A stretch of 50,136 nucleotides of DNA from Cysteiniphilum marinum (GCF_014857925.1 NZ_JACYVZ010000019.1:1-50136), one strand, 5' to 3'. Numbered from the stretch's first letter, positions 35,185 through 44,979 are shown. The notes: a model not told the origin generated them from the letters alone. A program made the numbers and translations.

Positions 35185-35243
35185 TTTGGCGTATTGATTT
35201 GCAGACAATAGTCAGCTCTATTATCAAAAATGAATACGCCAAA
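35185..35243. repeat. Inverted repeat in the leader of the EamA gene
   Basis: Perfect 11-base arms TTTGGCGTATT (35185-35195) and AATACGCCAAA (35233-35243), again with exactly 37 bases between them. It ends 36 bases before the GTG start of the permease gene, and could be an operator pair or an mRNA leader structure. Confidence 0.45.
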
Positions 35244-35278
35244 GATGCTCAAAAGTCAAAATAAAGGGGGATCAGCTA

Positions 35279-36145
35279 GTGAAATTCGTCGCATACGTGC
35301 TATTGGTAATTACCACTATAGTATGGGGACTTGGCTTTGTTGCACAAAAATATGCCATGGGCACAATGCAACCCTTCTTTTTTAATGCGATACGCTTTAG
35401 TATCGGTGCTGTTGCACTTATGCCCATGGCATTATGTTTTAAGAGTAAACACAAACACCCCAAACAGTTAGATTGGCAAGAGTTACGTACGGGTATTATC
35501 TGCGGTGTTATTTTGTTCACCGCAGCAACCATGCAACAAATTGGTATCTGTTATACCACAGCAAGTAAAACAAGCTTTATTACAGGCATGTATATTGTAC
35601 TGGTTCCAATACTTGGACTTCTGCTGTTCAAACAAAAAACCCGTAAGCTTATTTTTGTGACCACCTTAACAGCATTGGTTGGACTTGGGTTATTGGTACT
35701 AAATAAAAACCTGACGATTAAACTTGGTGACAGTATTGTCTTTATTGGTGCTATATTTTGGGCATTACACGTGCTTTATATCTGTAAAGTCTCAGCCAAA
35801 TATAATGCATTAAGACTCACGATATACCAGATTATGATTGCCTCATTGATTAGTTATTTTTTTGCATTTATGTTGGAAAACATCACCATTAAAAACATCT
35901 ATTTATCCGCTGTACCATTACTATACTCTGGTATTTTAGCAACAGGTGTTGCCTACCTTTTTCAAATTATTGGTCAGCGCTATGTCTCCTCAACAAATGC
36001 GGCGTTAATCCTTAGCTCTGAATCGGTTTTTGGCGCACTTGGCAGTATGGTTATTTTAGGAGAATCGCTTTCCATAATACAAATTATCGGCTGTATAATT
36101 ATGTTTTTGAGTATCATTATCGCTCAACTGATTCCAAACACTTAA
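35279..36145 (+). CDS. EamA-family (DMT) permease
   Basis: A 288-residue membrane protein with ten predicted helices arranged as two EamA repeats. The signature opening VWGLGFVAQKYAM, the FFNAIRFSIGA helix and the second-repeat motif GVAYLFQIIGQRYVSSTNAALILSSESVFGALG are typical of drug/metabolite transporters of the RhaT/YdcZ-like EamA group, which usually export amino acids or other metabolites. The substrate is unknown. Translation begins at GTG 35279-35281 behind a strong AAAGGGGGA. It is a single-gene unit, convergent with the next gene. Confidence 0.85.
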   Translation: MKFVAYVLLVITTIVWGLGFVAQKYAMGTMQPFFFNAIRFSIGAVALMPMALCFKSKHKHPKQLDWQELRTGIICGVILFTAATMQQIGICYTTASKTSFITGMYIVLVPILGLLLFKQKTRKLIFVTTLTALVGLGLLVLNKNLTIKLGDSIVFIGAIFWALHVLYICKVSAKYNALRLTIYQIMIASLISYFFAFMLENITIKNIYLSAVPLLYSGILATGVAYLFQIIGQRYVSSTNAALILSSESVFGALGSMVILGESLSIIQIIGCIIMFLSIIIAQLIPNT

Positions 36146-36197
36146 TCCATTACTAGCCATCGTAAATCATTTTATGAGCGGTATAGATATCTTGTAA

Positions 36198-36656
36198 TTA
36201 GCTAAAGCATTTCCCAAGGTCACTATACGATGTTGAAACTAAGGTGGCTTTAATAACTGCTGAAGATGGCATGCTTTGCTTTACTATAAAAGGTACTGAT
36301 GGTTGATATTTAGTATTAACTAAGGTTATTTTATTCTCCCCTTTACTAGGTGAACTCAACGCCACAATTATAGATGATAATGATTTACCACCAAAGCTAC
36401 TGTCAAAATGATGTGGGGTTGTGTCTGTAAATGCAAGTGTCGGAGTCTTAGGGTCAACTGACCTAGCTATCTTTCCACAATACCATTCCATATTAGTTTT
36501 ACCATTTTCTTGGTAGAAAAAAGTAAGTGCAAATTTATAGTTTGCAGCTCCAACAGTCGCCCCCTGAAAATTAATCCCAATAACCTTGCTGGTGATATCA
36601 GCATATGACATTGTACAAGATAGAAACATCATAGATAGTATTAAGTATTTTTTCAT
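36198..36656 (-). CDS. Small secreted protein, unknown family
   Basis: A 152-residue protein. The start at 36656 is preferred over the longer frame to 36785 because it follows AAAGGAG and begins a textbook signal peptide (1-19, cut near SYA-DI). The mature part has Cys60 and Cys150, likely one disulfide joining the middle to the C-terminus, and a beta-rich pattern. No family is recognised. In size and composition it is similar to the secreted orphans at 23615 and 24392 but shows no clear sequence identity to them. It is a single gene convergent with the EamA permease. Confidence 0.7.
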   Translation of the reverse strand: MKKYLILSMMFLSCTMSYADITSKVIGINFQGATVGAANYKFALTFFYQENGKTNMEWYCGKIARSVDPKTPTLAFTDTTPHHFDSSFGGKSLSSIIVALSSPSKGENKITLVNTKYQPSVPFIVKQSMPSSAVIKATLVSTSYSDLGKCFS

Positions 36657-37046
36657 TGTTTTACTCCTTTTAAATGACTTAAAGCCCATGTTGTAAGGCT
36701 GTTTATTACACACAAAGGAACCCACTAAGCCATTTATTGTTAGACAAATATTTGATTTTTTTGATATTAACCTGACGTTACGCATTTTGCTTGCTCAATA
36801 CCTTACCTTGAAAGCCTAACACCTTCTCTTGCAAAAAGATGGTAGTGCAGATTGCATGCAGCGTTTTATTTCTCTAAAAATATGTAACCTCAGACATTAA
36901 GATGATTCATGGGATATTGATCAAGTATCCACAAGGATTAGATTACCCTAACATATCTGAAATGCAATTTAAAATATGTTATGAATTATTAAGGAATATT
37001 AAACAATGTAATGAACTGGGTTTCTTACACAACTGGCGTTTTGCAC
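36657..37046. other. Intergenic region with one tiny ORF
   Basis: A 390-base AT-rich gap between the secreted orphan and the kinase gene. Apart from the 53-codon frame at 36902-37063 nothing coding is visible. The upstream control of the secreted orphan must lie in 36657-36800. No terminator hairpin with a U-run was found. Confidence 0.35.
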
Positions 37047-37063
37047 TTAGCAATTTTTTTTAA
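36902..37063 (+). CDS. Possible 53-residue ORF
   Basis: An open frame from ATG 36902 to TAA 37063, with a protein-like composition (MIHGILIKYPQGLDYPNISE at the start, ending in NWRFALSNFF). No Shine-Dalgarno is visible upstream and it overlaps the last 17 bases of the kinase gene on the other strand. It may be a small gene, a remnant, or chance in AT-rich DNA. Confidence 0.25.
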   Translation: MIHGILIKYPQGLDYPNISEMQFKICYELLRNIKQCNELGFLHNWRFALSNFF

Positions 37064-38111
37064 ATATCATCTTGTCTGCTTCGTAACCACCCCTTTGATA
37101 ATCGGTTATTTTTTTGCGATACACTGGCGAGATATAACATTGCCAGACTTTATTGAAATCGGTTAAATCTGAATACGCTAGCAATACTTCGTCAATATAC
37201 TGCATCACCCGTGGTAAATAACACAGGTAATTTTTGCGTTTATTCTGAATATCTTGGCGTGTAAAAATACCCAAACATTTCAAGTGGCGTTGTAAGCCCA
37301 TCAAATCAAACCAGCGCCTAAACTTAGGCAATGTTATTTCTTGATTAAGCAAACCCTGCTCAATTGCCATGCGATGACATGACACCACACTTTGATCAAC
37401 TAACTGCTTTGGTAATGTTAAATAGCAGTCTTTTAATACCGATACTAAATCATAGGTAATCGGACCATTCACTGCGTCCTGAAAATCAATGAGCCCTAAT
37501 GTTTGATCCGGCAAACACATCATGTTTTTACTGTGAAAATCTCTAAACACAAACACATTGGGCTGCTCAAGTGCATTAGCAACAAGAAGCGATTGCAGTT
37601 GATGATAAGGCGCCTCCAATAGATGCAAGGTCTCCGCATCAAGTCCCAACCATTGCCAAAACCAAAGCTTCATCACATCAAGTTCAGAGGCAAATTTTGT
37701 TTTTTCATAATTAGGGAAAAGCGCTTTATCAATCTGCCAGAACTTTGGAATCAGTGCCAGAACCTGATCATATTGCTTAATATTTTTTTCAGCATTTTTT
37801 TCAGCACGCACTGCATGATAAAGCTGAGTATCACCAAAATCATCCAATAATAAAAAACCACTTTCTTGGTCATAGGCATAACACTCTGGTGTTTGCAAAT
37901 TAAAGTGGCGCAAAAGGCGCGTAACTCTAAAGAACACATCAGGTTTCTCTCGATCCAATGGCGCATCCATCACGACATAGCTTTTATTTTCAAGATTAAC
38001 GCGATAGTACTGGCGAAAACTGGCATCACCAACAATTGACACCAAAGTTGGTTCCACATTTGGAAATAGTCCTTTTAGCCACTCAATAATCTGTAAAAAT
38101 CTAGATTGCAC
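37047..38111 (-). CDS. amgK: AmgK-like sugar kinase (aminoglycoside phosphotransferase fold)
   Basis: A 354-residue kinase of the APH/choline-kinase fold. The N-lobe has SIVGDASFRQYYRV (nucleotide loop, about 25-38) and VMDAP. The catalytic loop is FRDFHSKN (189-196) and the metal motif IDFQDA (208-213). Proteins of this group lie beside lptD in many proteobacteria and phosphorylate N-acetylmuramate/GlcNAc at C1 for cell-wall recycling. The usual partner, the MurU nucleotidyltransferase gene, is not next to it here. It is divergent from lptD, sharing a 105-base promoter region. The assignment to AmgK rests on synteny and motifs. Confidence 0.75.
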   Translation of the reverse strand: MQSRFLQIIEWLKGLFPNVEPTLVSIVGDASFRQYYRVNLENKSYVVMDAPLDREKPDVFFRVTRLLRHFNLQTPECYAYDQESGFLLLDDFGDTQLYHAVRAEKNAEKNIKQYDQVLALIPKFWQIDKALFPNYEKTKFASELDVMKLWFWQWLGLDAETLHLLEAPYHQLQSLLVANALEQPNVFVFRDFHSKNMMCLPDQTLGLIDFQDAVNGPITYDLVSVLKDCYLTLPKQLVDQSVVSCHRMAIEQGLLNQEITLPKFRRWFDLMGLQRHLKCLGIFTRQDIQNKRKNYLCYLPRVMQYIDEVLLAYSDLTDFNKVWQCYISPVYRKKITDYQRGGYEADKMIFKKNC

Positions 38112-38216
38112 GACTTTTTCCTAGAAATCTAACAACAACGCGATAGAATAGCAGTAGTTTTGGTTTGATGAAACCTAGAATTCCTAGCAAATAGGCAAAA
38201 GGATAATATTTATTCA

Positions 38217-40832
38217 ATGAACAAGTTTACAAATTTACACCGAAAAATTTTGCATTTGGCAATGCTTTGCGCCATCCCTGGTATTGGACTAAGCAAAATC
38301 ACCATTGAAAATCCTTTGCAGAAATCTTGGCAATGTAGCGCTGACGGTGATACGTGGAAATGCGTTGAAGTTAACAACAATAATGCAGACTTATTTAAAA
38401 AAGGTGTATTACCTAAAGAAAAGAAACAAATTATTGCTGATGCTTTAGGCTGGGTACCAACCAACGATCCCAACAATATTTGTGGCGGTTACTATTACCA
38501 ATCCCCTATTAATAAAAACCCCTCTGATGAAGCCAAAATCAATGCCCAACAGTATCAATACGCACGTAGTGGCACGATTACTGCGGAAGGTGCCGTTGAA
38601 GTAAACAAAGGCAATCAATACCTTGCTGCTGACAAGGCTGTTTTAAAACAAAACAAAGACAAAAAAATCGACCAGATTGACTTAACCGGTAATGTTAACT
38701 TGAGTCAACCTGGGCAGCTGGCAATTGGCTCACAAGGACAAGCTAACATCAGCACTAATACTGCAACACTTGATGATACCTACTACTTAATCCGCGTACG
38801 TGAGAAACCAGGTGGCTCAATGGCAAACTTAACCTCTGATGAAATCGATAACAAAGCAAACAATTTCACGGGTTACGCCCATGGTCATGCCAATAAAATT
38901 ATTCAAAAAAGCAAGACAGATTACACGCTACAAAAAGCAACCTATGCCACAGATAACCCTTACGGCAATGACTGGATGATGAGCGCGACAACTATTGACC
39001 TTGATCGAGCATCAGGGCTTGGCACCGCTTATAACACATTGTTTTATGTAAAAGATGTGCCTATTTTATATTGGCCATATATGACCTTCCCAATTGATAA
39101 CCGTCGACGCACTGGTTTCTTATATCCAACAGCAGGCTACAATAGCAACTCTGGCTACTATTTATCGACACCTTTTTATTGGAATATGGCACCCAACTAT
39201 GATTTGCTATTAACGCCAACCATTTATAATCACCGCGGAATCTTACTAGATGGTAACTTCCGCTATCTAACTGAAACGCAAAGCGGCAATCTTGATGTGC
39301 AATACATGCCACATGACAGACGTAATAACACTGATCGCAAAGCATTTTCTTTTACTGACAATGGTCAATATGGCAAGAATTGGTCAAGCTATATCAACTA
39401 CCAATATATTGGTGATAAAGATTTCTACAATGATTTTGATAGTGACAATATCGGTCTTTCAACACAAACTTTACTTGATCGCCAGGCATCGGTTAGTTAC
39501 AGCGACTCGCACTGGAATTTTAATACCACAGTACAATCATACGATGTCATTGATGATACAATGTATCTGGCAAACCGGCCTTATTCAACCTTGCCACAAA
39601 TCAATGCCAACGCAACTTACCCGGGACTCCTACCACACATGGATTTCAACTGGGATAATCAGTTTACCTACTTTACTAAACCTAGCTTAAATGGCGTATC
39701 ACAAGTTGGGGGGCAACGTTATTATAGCGCGCCGAAAGTAAGCTTTCCTTTCCAGAAAAGCTGGGGCTTTTTCACACCATCACTGACGCTATCTGAAACA
39801 GCGTATACCTTGCAAAATAGGAGTGCAGCAAGCACAACTGGTTTCAGTCAAAACCAATACCCTGAACAAAACATCATTAGAAGTTTGCCCATTATCAATA
39901 TTGATACCGGCTTATACTTTGATCGCAAGTTTAGCTTCAACAATCATAATTACACGCAAACGCTAGAACCACGACTATTCTATACGTATATCCCGTATCA
40001 AAACCAAAGCAATATTCCATTATTTGATACATCATTAAGCAATTTTAGCTACGCATCTTTATTCCAGAGCAATATTTTCACTGGGATTGATCGCATTAAT
40101 AATGCCAATCAAATCTCTTATGCACTTGAGACTTCGGTTAATGATCAAGATACTGGTATGAGCGTGTTAAGTGCCGGTATTGGGCAGATTCTTTATTTTG
40201 CTGATCGCAAAGTGTCATTATGCTCCGGCACAAATACTAATTGCGCTAACTCGTATGTACCTTTTCACGACAGCTCTACTTCTGATATCGCGGCATTTTT
40301 TAACTATCGCTTTTTACCACACTGGCAATTAATGACCTCAGGCACTTACAACCCGATCAACAACAATGTCGACTCGCAAACTTACCAAGTGCAATACATG
40401 CCGGATAGCAACCACATCTTTAATGTGGCATACCAAAATATCAAAAATAACTACGCAGCTTTAACACCTGCGCAAATTCAAGCAGGCACCTTACCCGACC
40501 CATTGTCACAAGTAACTGTTTCAAGCATCTGGCGCTTAACACCACATTGGTCAGTCACCGGTCTTTGGAGCTATGCATTTAATTCAAGACATACAACAAA
40601 TATGTTTGCAGGCATTCAATACGATGCTTGCAGCTGGGCGGTTCGTTTCTTAGCACAGCGCTATGTCAACTCATCAAGTGACCCTAATAATCCAACCAAC
40701 ATCACAGGACCATTGACCAATGCCTTTATTGTTCAGTTTGAATTAAAAGGCTTGGGTGGCAGCAGTGAAAGCTCACTTGATGAACGTCTGACCATGATTC
40801 CAGGCTATACACCAAACAGTGGATTTAACTAA
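38217..40832 (+). CDS. lptD: LPS-assembly protein LptD
   Basis: An 871-residue outer-membrane protein that inserts lipopolysaccharide into the outer leaflet with LptE. An N-terminal signal peptide (about 1-26) precedes a ~200-residue OstA/jellyroll periplasmic domain (YARSGTITAEGAVEVNKGNQ, then ADKAVLKQNKDKKIDQIDLT). A very large beta-barrel follows, with LYWPYMTFPIDNRRRTGFLY, the strongly conserved LptD entry segment, at about residues 284-303. Cysteines occur near the N-terminus (about 40 and 49) and late in the barrel, available for the inter-domain disulfides known in the family. It is the first gene of lptD-surA-rsmA-apaH. Confidence 0.96.
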   Translation: MNKFTNLHRKILHLAMLCAIPGIGLSKITIENPLQKSWQCSADGDTWKCVEVNNNNADLFKKGVLPKEKKQIIADALGWVPTNDPNNICGGYYYQSPINKNPSDEAKINAQQYQYARSGTITAEGAVEVNKGNQYLAADKAVLKQNKDKKIDQIDLTGNVNLSQPGQLAIGSQGQANISTNTATLDDTYYLIRVREKPGGSMANLTSDEIDNKANNFTGYAHGHANKIIQKSKTDYTLQKATYATDNPYGNDWMMSATTIDLDRASGLGTAYNTLFYVKDVPILYWPYMTFPIDNRRRTGFLYPTAGYNSNSGYYLSTPFYWNMAPNYDLLLTPTIYNHRGILLDGNFRYLTETQSGNLDVQYMPHDRRNNTDRKAFSFTDNGQYGKNWSSYINYQYIGDKDFYNDFDSDNIGLSTQTLLDRQASVSYSDSHWNFNTTVQSYDVIDDTMYLANRPYSTLPQINANATYPGLLPHMDFNWDNQFTYFTKPSLNGVSQVGGQRYYSAPKVSFPFQKSWGFFTPSLTLSETAYTLQNRSAASTTGFSQNQYPEQNIIRSLPIINIDTGLYFDRKFSFNNHNYTQTLEPRLFYTYIPYQNQSNIPLFDTSLSNFSYASLFQSNIFTGIDRINNANQISYALETSVNDQDTGMSVLSAGIGQILYFADRKVSLCSGTNTNCANSYVPFHDSSTSDIAAFFNYRFLPHWQLMTSGTYNPINNNVDSQTYQVQYMPDSNHIFNVAYQNIKNNYAALTPAQIQAGTLPDPLSQVTVSSIWRLTPHWSVTGLWSYAFNSRHTTNMFAGIQYDACSWAVRFLAQRYVNSSSDPNNPTNITGPLTNAFIVQFELKGLGGSSESSLDERLTMIPGYTPNSGFN

Positions 40833-40907
40833 CGCTGAGAAAGACTATTCAACACTTCGCTATGGGTATATAATGCATGGCATTACAAAGCTTTAGTTGA
40901 TTTTTTC

Positions 40908-42284
40908 ATGCACTTACGCACTAAATTTATGGCTTTTGCCAGCACACTTGCTCTTGGCACATTGGCATTCGCCAACACCCCTCCCGCCCTATTACAAAAA
41001 CCGGGCGCCACACATGCGCAAAACACCACCATCAAAGGCAAACATTTAATCAATGGGATTGTTGCCATTGTCAATGATCAAGCGATTACCTTAGATCAGT
41101 TAAATATTGAAGTTGCTAAAACCAAAGCACAACTTGATAGCAATCCTAATGCACCAATACCGGACGATCTCACGCTACAGCGCCAAGTCTTGCAACAGTT
41201 GATTAATCAGACCATTGCGCTACAAATGGCTAAACGTCAAGGCATAAATGTGACTGACAATGAAGTTAATAATTCAATTGCCGAAGTAACAGCGCAAAAT
41301 GGCATCACATTGGCACAGCTCAAGCAAAAGCTTAAAGCGTCAAATCTTGACTACAGCACCTATTATCAAACGGTAAAAGATCAGCTCATTATTAATAAAC
41401 TACAACAGCGTGCCGTTGCAGGTAAGGTTTATATCTCACCAACAGAAGTTGATAAGTATATCAAAAAGCATTTTAGTGATAATCAAACTGAATATTTAGT
41501 TAACAATATCGTTTTGTCTCTACCTGACAACCCAACAACTGAAGATCAACAGAAAGTCATTACCGAAGCGAAAGAGATTATTCAATCAATCAAAGATAAA
41601 AAAATCACCTTTGCCGATGCTGCTAAGAAATATTCACAAGCAGGCAATGCAAGTAGTGGTGGCTCGCTTGATTGGAAAACAATTAATAAACTACCAAGCA
41701 TCTATCAAAACGAAGTTGAAGCGCTGCAAAACGGACAAATCAGTGCACCATTTATTGCTAATGGTAGTGTTCAAATTATTGAACTCGCCGACAGTAAAAC
41801 ACCGGAAAGTGCCAAGCACTTTGTTGAACAATATCACGTTCAACAAATCGTCATTAACACGTCTCCAGTTGTTACTGACAATGATGCAAAAGCCAAATTA
41901 ATGCGCATTTTAACCGCACTTGATAACCACCAGTCATTTAGTGATCTTGCCAAAGCAAACTCTGATGCACTTGATAATGCTGATAGCGGTGGCGACATGG
42001 GCTGGATTAGCTTAAATGCTCAACCGTCAGCATTAGCACAAGCAATTAAGGCCGCTAAACTAAAGAAAGTAAGCGCACCTTTTAAAGTAAATAATGGTTG
42101 GCAAATCATCGAGGTGCTTGCCAAACGCAAACAAGATGACACGGCTAATTATCAAAAAGAGCAAGCGATGATGGCTTTATTTAATGAAAATGCGCAGCAA
42201 GCCTTAAAAACGTGGATGTTATCATTGCGTGATAGCGCGTATGTTGAGATTGTTGATAAAAACTTAAATTTGCCTGAAGCATAA
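40908..42284 (+). CDS. surA: Periplasmic chaperone/peptidyl-prolyl isomerase SurA
   Basis: A 458-residue periplasmic chaperone for outer-membrane proteins such as LptD. The signal sequence ends near residue 22. The SurA N-domain (about 45-170) begins INGIVAIVNDQAITLDQL. Two parvulin domains follow (about 190-295 and 305-415), recognisable by SQAGNASSGGSLDWK and NADSGGDMGWISLN, and a C-terminal helix completes the chaperone core. Order and strand match the conserved lptD-surA-rsmA arrangement. No strong ribosome site precedes the chosen ATG, 75 bases after lptD. Confidence 0.95.
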   Translation: MHLRTKFMAFASTLALGTLAFANTPPALLQKPGATHAQNTTIKGKHLINGIVAIVNDQAITLDQLNIEVAKTKAQLDSNPNAPIPDDLTLQRQVLQQLINQTIALQMAKRQGINVTDNEVNNSIAEVTAQNGITLAQLKQKLKASNLDYSTYYQTVKDQLIINKLQQRAVAGKVYISPTEVDKYIKKHFSDNQTEYLVNNIVLSLPDNPTTEDQQKVITEAKEIIQSIKDKKITFADAAKKYSQAGNASSGGSLDWKTINKLPSIYQNEVEALQNGQISAPFIANGSVQIIELADSKTPESAKHFVEQYHVQQIVINTSPVVTDNDAKAKLMRILTALDNHQSFSDLAKANSDALDNADSGGDMGWISLNAQPSALAQAIKAAKLKKVSAPFKVNNGWQIIEVLAKRKQDDTANYQKEQAMMALFNENAQQALKTWMLSLRDSAYVEIVDKNLNLPEA

Positions 42285-42302
42285 AAACACAAGAGACATT
42301 AA

Positions 42303-43079
42303 ATGCATAAAGCCAAAAAGTCTTTAGGGCAAAACTTTTTACAAGATGAAAACATTATTGCCAATATCGTTCGTCAGTCTGGGATAAAGGTAGATGATGA
42401 TGTGATTGAGATTGGCCCTGGTCTTGGCGCATTAACACGCCATATTCTTAAAACCACCAAAGCCATCCAAGTTATCGAGTTTGATGAAGATGTTATCCTG
42501 CCATTGAAAGCAGCTTGCGCGATGTATGGCAAACTTAACATTTGTCAACAAGATGTATTAACCGTTAATTTTAATGATTTTTATCATGGCAAAAAAATAA
42601 AGCTCATTGGCAACTTACCCTATAATATTTCCTCACCTATTCTTTTTCATTTAATTAAATATGCCGAGCTTTTCAAAGATATGCACTTTATGCTGCAAAA
42701 AGAAGTCGTTGACCGTGTTGCTGCCGCGCCTTCCGAGAAAAACTATGGTCGCTTAAGTGTCATGCTGCAATACCACTTTCAATGTGAAGCGTTATTCACT
42801 GTTCCAGCCACCGCCTTTAAACCAGTGCCAAAAGTAGAGTCACGCATTTTACGCTTAACGCCTTATAATGAATTACCATTTATTGCTAATGACTATACAC
42901 TTTTTGCTAAGGTCGTTAAACAAGCTTTCCAAATGCGTCGCAAGACTTTGCGCAACAATCTCAAATCACTTGTACCCGCGAGTGAACTAGATAACTTACC
43001 CGTTGATTTGACACTTCGCCCTGAAAATCTAAACGTTGCTGATTTTGTTAAACTAAGCAATCACATAGGCGCGCTATAA
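42303..43079 (+). CDS. rsmA: 16S rRNA dimethyladenosine transferase RsmA (KsgA)
   Basis: A 258-residue methyltransferase that dimethylates two adjacent adenosines near the 3' end of 16S rRNA. Visible motifs are KKSLGQNFL (5-13), the SAM loop IEIGPGLGALT (35-45), and the catalytic NLPYNIS (104-110). The C-terminal helical domain has QMRRKTLRNNL. The length is normal. It follows surA by 18 bases and its stop is directly followed by the apaH start, as in many gammaproteobacteria. Confidence 0.97.
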   Translation: MHKAKKSLGQNFLQDENIIANIVRQSGIKVDDDVIEIGPGLGALTRHILKTTKAIQVIEFDEDVILPLKAACAMYGKLNICQQDVLTVNFNDFYHGKKIKLIGNLPYNISSPILFHLIKYAELFKDMHFMLQKEVVDRVAAAPSEKNYGRLSVMLQYHFQCEALFTVPATAFKPVPKVESRILRLTPYNELPFIANDYTLFAKVVKQAFQMRRKTLRNNLKSLVPASELDNLPVDLTLRPENLNVADFVKLSNHIGAL

Positions 43080-43910
43080 ATGGCAAGTTATGTGATTGGT
43101 GATGTTCAAGGGTGCTATGCTGAGTTAATGCAATTAATTGATAAAATTCAGTTTAACCCTGACAATGATAAACTTATTTTTGCTGGTGACCTTGTTAATC
43201 GTGGACCACACTCTCTTGAAGTATTGCGTTTTGTTAAATCTTTAGGCAAGTCTGCCAAAGTGGTCTTAGGCAATCATGATTTATATCTTCTTGCCATAGC
43301 CTATGGTTATTTGCCCACTGCTAAAAAAGACACATTTAGCCCAATTCTCGAGGCTGAAGATAAAAATGAATTAATCCAATGGTTGCGACAACAGCATTTT
43401 CTTTGCAGCCATAAAAAACACATTGTCACTCATGCGGGCATCCCACCAATTTGGTCCCTTAAAAAAGCTAAACGCTTGGGGTTAGAGCTTGAGTTTGTGC
43501 TACAAACCGATATGTGCTTTCAACTTTTTATGAGCAACCTCTTTGGTAATGAGCCTGATCTTTGGCAAGATAATTTAGAAGCAGTTAATCGTTGGCGCTG
43601 CATTGCTAATTATTTCACACGCATGCGCTTATGTGATCAAAATGGTCGTTTGGATTTTTCTTTCAAAGGAGAACTTAAGAAAAAGCCTAACCATCTTGAT
43701 GCATGGTTTAACATCCCTAATGCCAGAATTGATGCCAAATACACACTTGTTTTTGGACATTGGGCAGCACTAAATGGTGTTAGTAACAACCCACGCTGTA
43801 TTGCAATTGATACAGGTTGCGTATGGGGTGGCAAGTTAAGCGCTTACTGTATTGATACACAAGAAATTCATCAGGTCGATGCAATTAATTTAATTAAGGA
43901 GATCGAATAA
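43080..43910 (+). CDS. apaH: Diadenosine tetraphosphatase ApaH
   Basis: A 276-residue symmetrical bis(5'-nucleosyl)-tetraphosphatase of the metallophosphoesterase fold. It cleaves Ap4A to two ADP and also removes Np4 caps from RNA. Metal-binding motifs are GDVQGC (7-12), GDLVNRGP (36-43), GNHD (64-67), and later HAGIPP and FGHWA. The length matches E. coli ApaH. It abuts rsmA and aroQ with no spacer bases, so all three are probably co-translated. The usual apaG between rsmA and apaH is absent. Confidence 0.96.
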   Translation: MASYVIGDVQGCYAELMQLIDKIQFNPDNDKLIFAGDLVNRGPHSLEVLRFVKSLGKSAKVVLGNHDLYLLAIAYGYLPTAKKDTFSPILEAEDKNELIQWLRQQHFLCSHKKHIVTHAGIPPIWSLKKAKRLGLELEFVLQTDMCFQLFMSNLFGNEPDLWQDNLEAVNRWRCIANYFTRMRLCDQNGRLDFSFKGELKKKPNHLDAWFNIPNARIDAKYTLVFGHWAALNGVSNNPRCIAIDTGCVWGGKLSAYCIDTQEIHQVDAINLIKEIE

Positions 43911-44357
43911 ATGGCAAAAATACTGGTTATTCATGGACCTAATTTAAACTTACTAGGTCAACGTGAGACGGATATTTACGGCACTGCAACATTAGACAAT
44001 GTAAATAACAAGCTTATCGAGCTTGCTGAGTCAAAAAAAATGCATTGCAGCTGTTTTCAGTCAAACCATGAAGGCGCAATTGTTGATCAATTGCAACAAG
44101 CGCAAGGTAATTATGATTTTATTATTATTAACCCTGCCGCTTATACGCATACCAGTGTTGCCATCCGTGATGCACTCCTTGCCATCAACATCCCTTTTAT
44201 TGAAACACATTTATCAAACCCTGATAAACGCGAGCTTTTCCGCCACCATTCATACCTTTCTGACATTGCTTACGGCATCGTTTCCGGTATGGGTGCTAAA
44301 AGCTATGAACTGGCTATGCACGCAGCAATTGATTACTGTCAACACAATTGTATATAG
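43911..44357 (+). CDS. aroQ: Type II 3-dehydroquinate dehydratase AroQ
   Basis: A 148-residue dodecameric enzyme of the shikimate pathway, converting 3-dehydroquinate to 3-dehydroshikimate. Motifs are NLNLLGQRE (11-19), catalytic Tyr23, NPAAYTHTSVAIRDAL (74-89) and ETHLSNPDKRE with His100. It starts directly after the apaH stop. In many bacteria aroQ sits next to accB, as here, where accB follows after 142 bases. Confidence 0.97.
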   Translation: MAKILVIHGPNLNLLGQRETDIYGTATLDNVNNKLIELAESKKMHCSCFQSNHEGAIVDQLQQAQGNYDFIIINPAAYTHTSVAIRDALLAINIPFIETHLSNPDKRELFRHHSYLSDIAYGIVSGMGAKSYELAMHAAIDYCQHNCI

Positions 44358-44499
44358 CAGTTTACAAGATAGTTTTTGGACAACGGCTACGCTTAAAAAG
44401 CAAAAACAACACGTGACATTTTGATTATTTGCCGCAACAATGTCTGGTTGGAATGAGTTAAACATAAAGTTAAATCTAAACAAAGGTTAATTAAAACAG

Positions 44500-44979
44500 A
44501 TGGATATTCAAAAGATTGAACAACTGATCGCATTGATTGAAAAGTCAAATGTTAATGAAATTGAAATCAAAGAAGGCGAAACTTCCATTCGCATTACCGG
44601 CAGTCATCCACAGCCAGTCCAAGCGTTGACACCACAGCAGTTCATTCATCATGCCCCTGCTGCTATGTCACAACAGTCTGTCGCTGCTGAGCCACAAGCT
44701 CAACAAGCAACACCTACAGAGAAACCTGCTGAAAGTTTACCACAAGGCAAACATCTTAAGTCACCAATGGTTGGTACTTTCTATCAATCACCTTCACCAG
44801 GTGCTGCCTCTTTCGTTACTGAAGGTCAAGCTGTAAAAGCAGGTGATACCTTATGTATTATTGAAGCAATGAAGATCATGAACCAAATCGAAGCAGAGCA
44901 TTCTGGCACTGTGATTAAAATTCTTGTTGAAGATGGTTCACCCGTTGAATACGATCAACCACTTTTCATCATTGGCTAA
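44500..44979 (+). CDS. accB: Acetyl-CoA carboxylase biotin carboxyl carrier protein AccB
   Basis: A 159-residue carrier subunit. An N-terminal helix (about 1-30) is followed by a Pro/Ala/Gln-rich flexible linker (about 36-84) and the biotinyl domain (about 85-159) with biotin attached at Lys125 in EAMKIM (122-127). The hammerhead-thumb segment between [18 protein letters not shown] strands is present, as in E. coli. It moves carboxyl groups from AccC to the carboxyltransferase in fatty-acid synthesis. A GAT-rich spacer of 142 bases follows aroQ, and accC starts 48 bases downstream. Confidence 0.97.
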   Translation: MDIQKIEQLIALIEKSNVNEIEIKEGETSIRITGSHPQPVQALTPQQFIHHAPAAMSQQSVAAEPQAQQATPTEKPAESLPQGKHLKSPMVGTFYQSPSPGAASFVTEGQAVKAGDTLCIIEAMKIMNQIEAEHSGTVIKILVEDGSPVEYDQPLFIIG

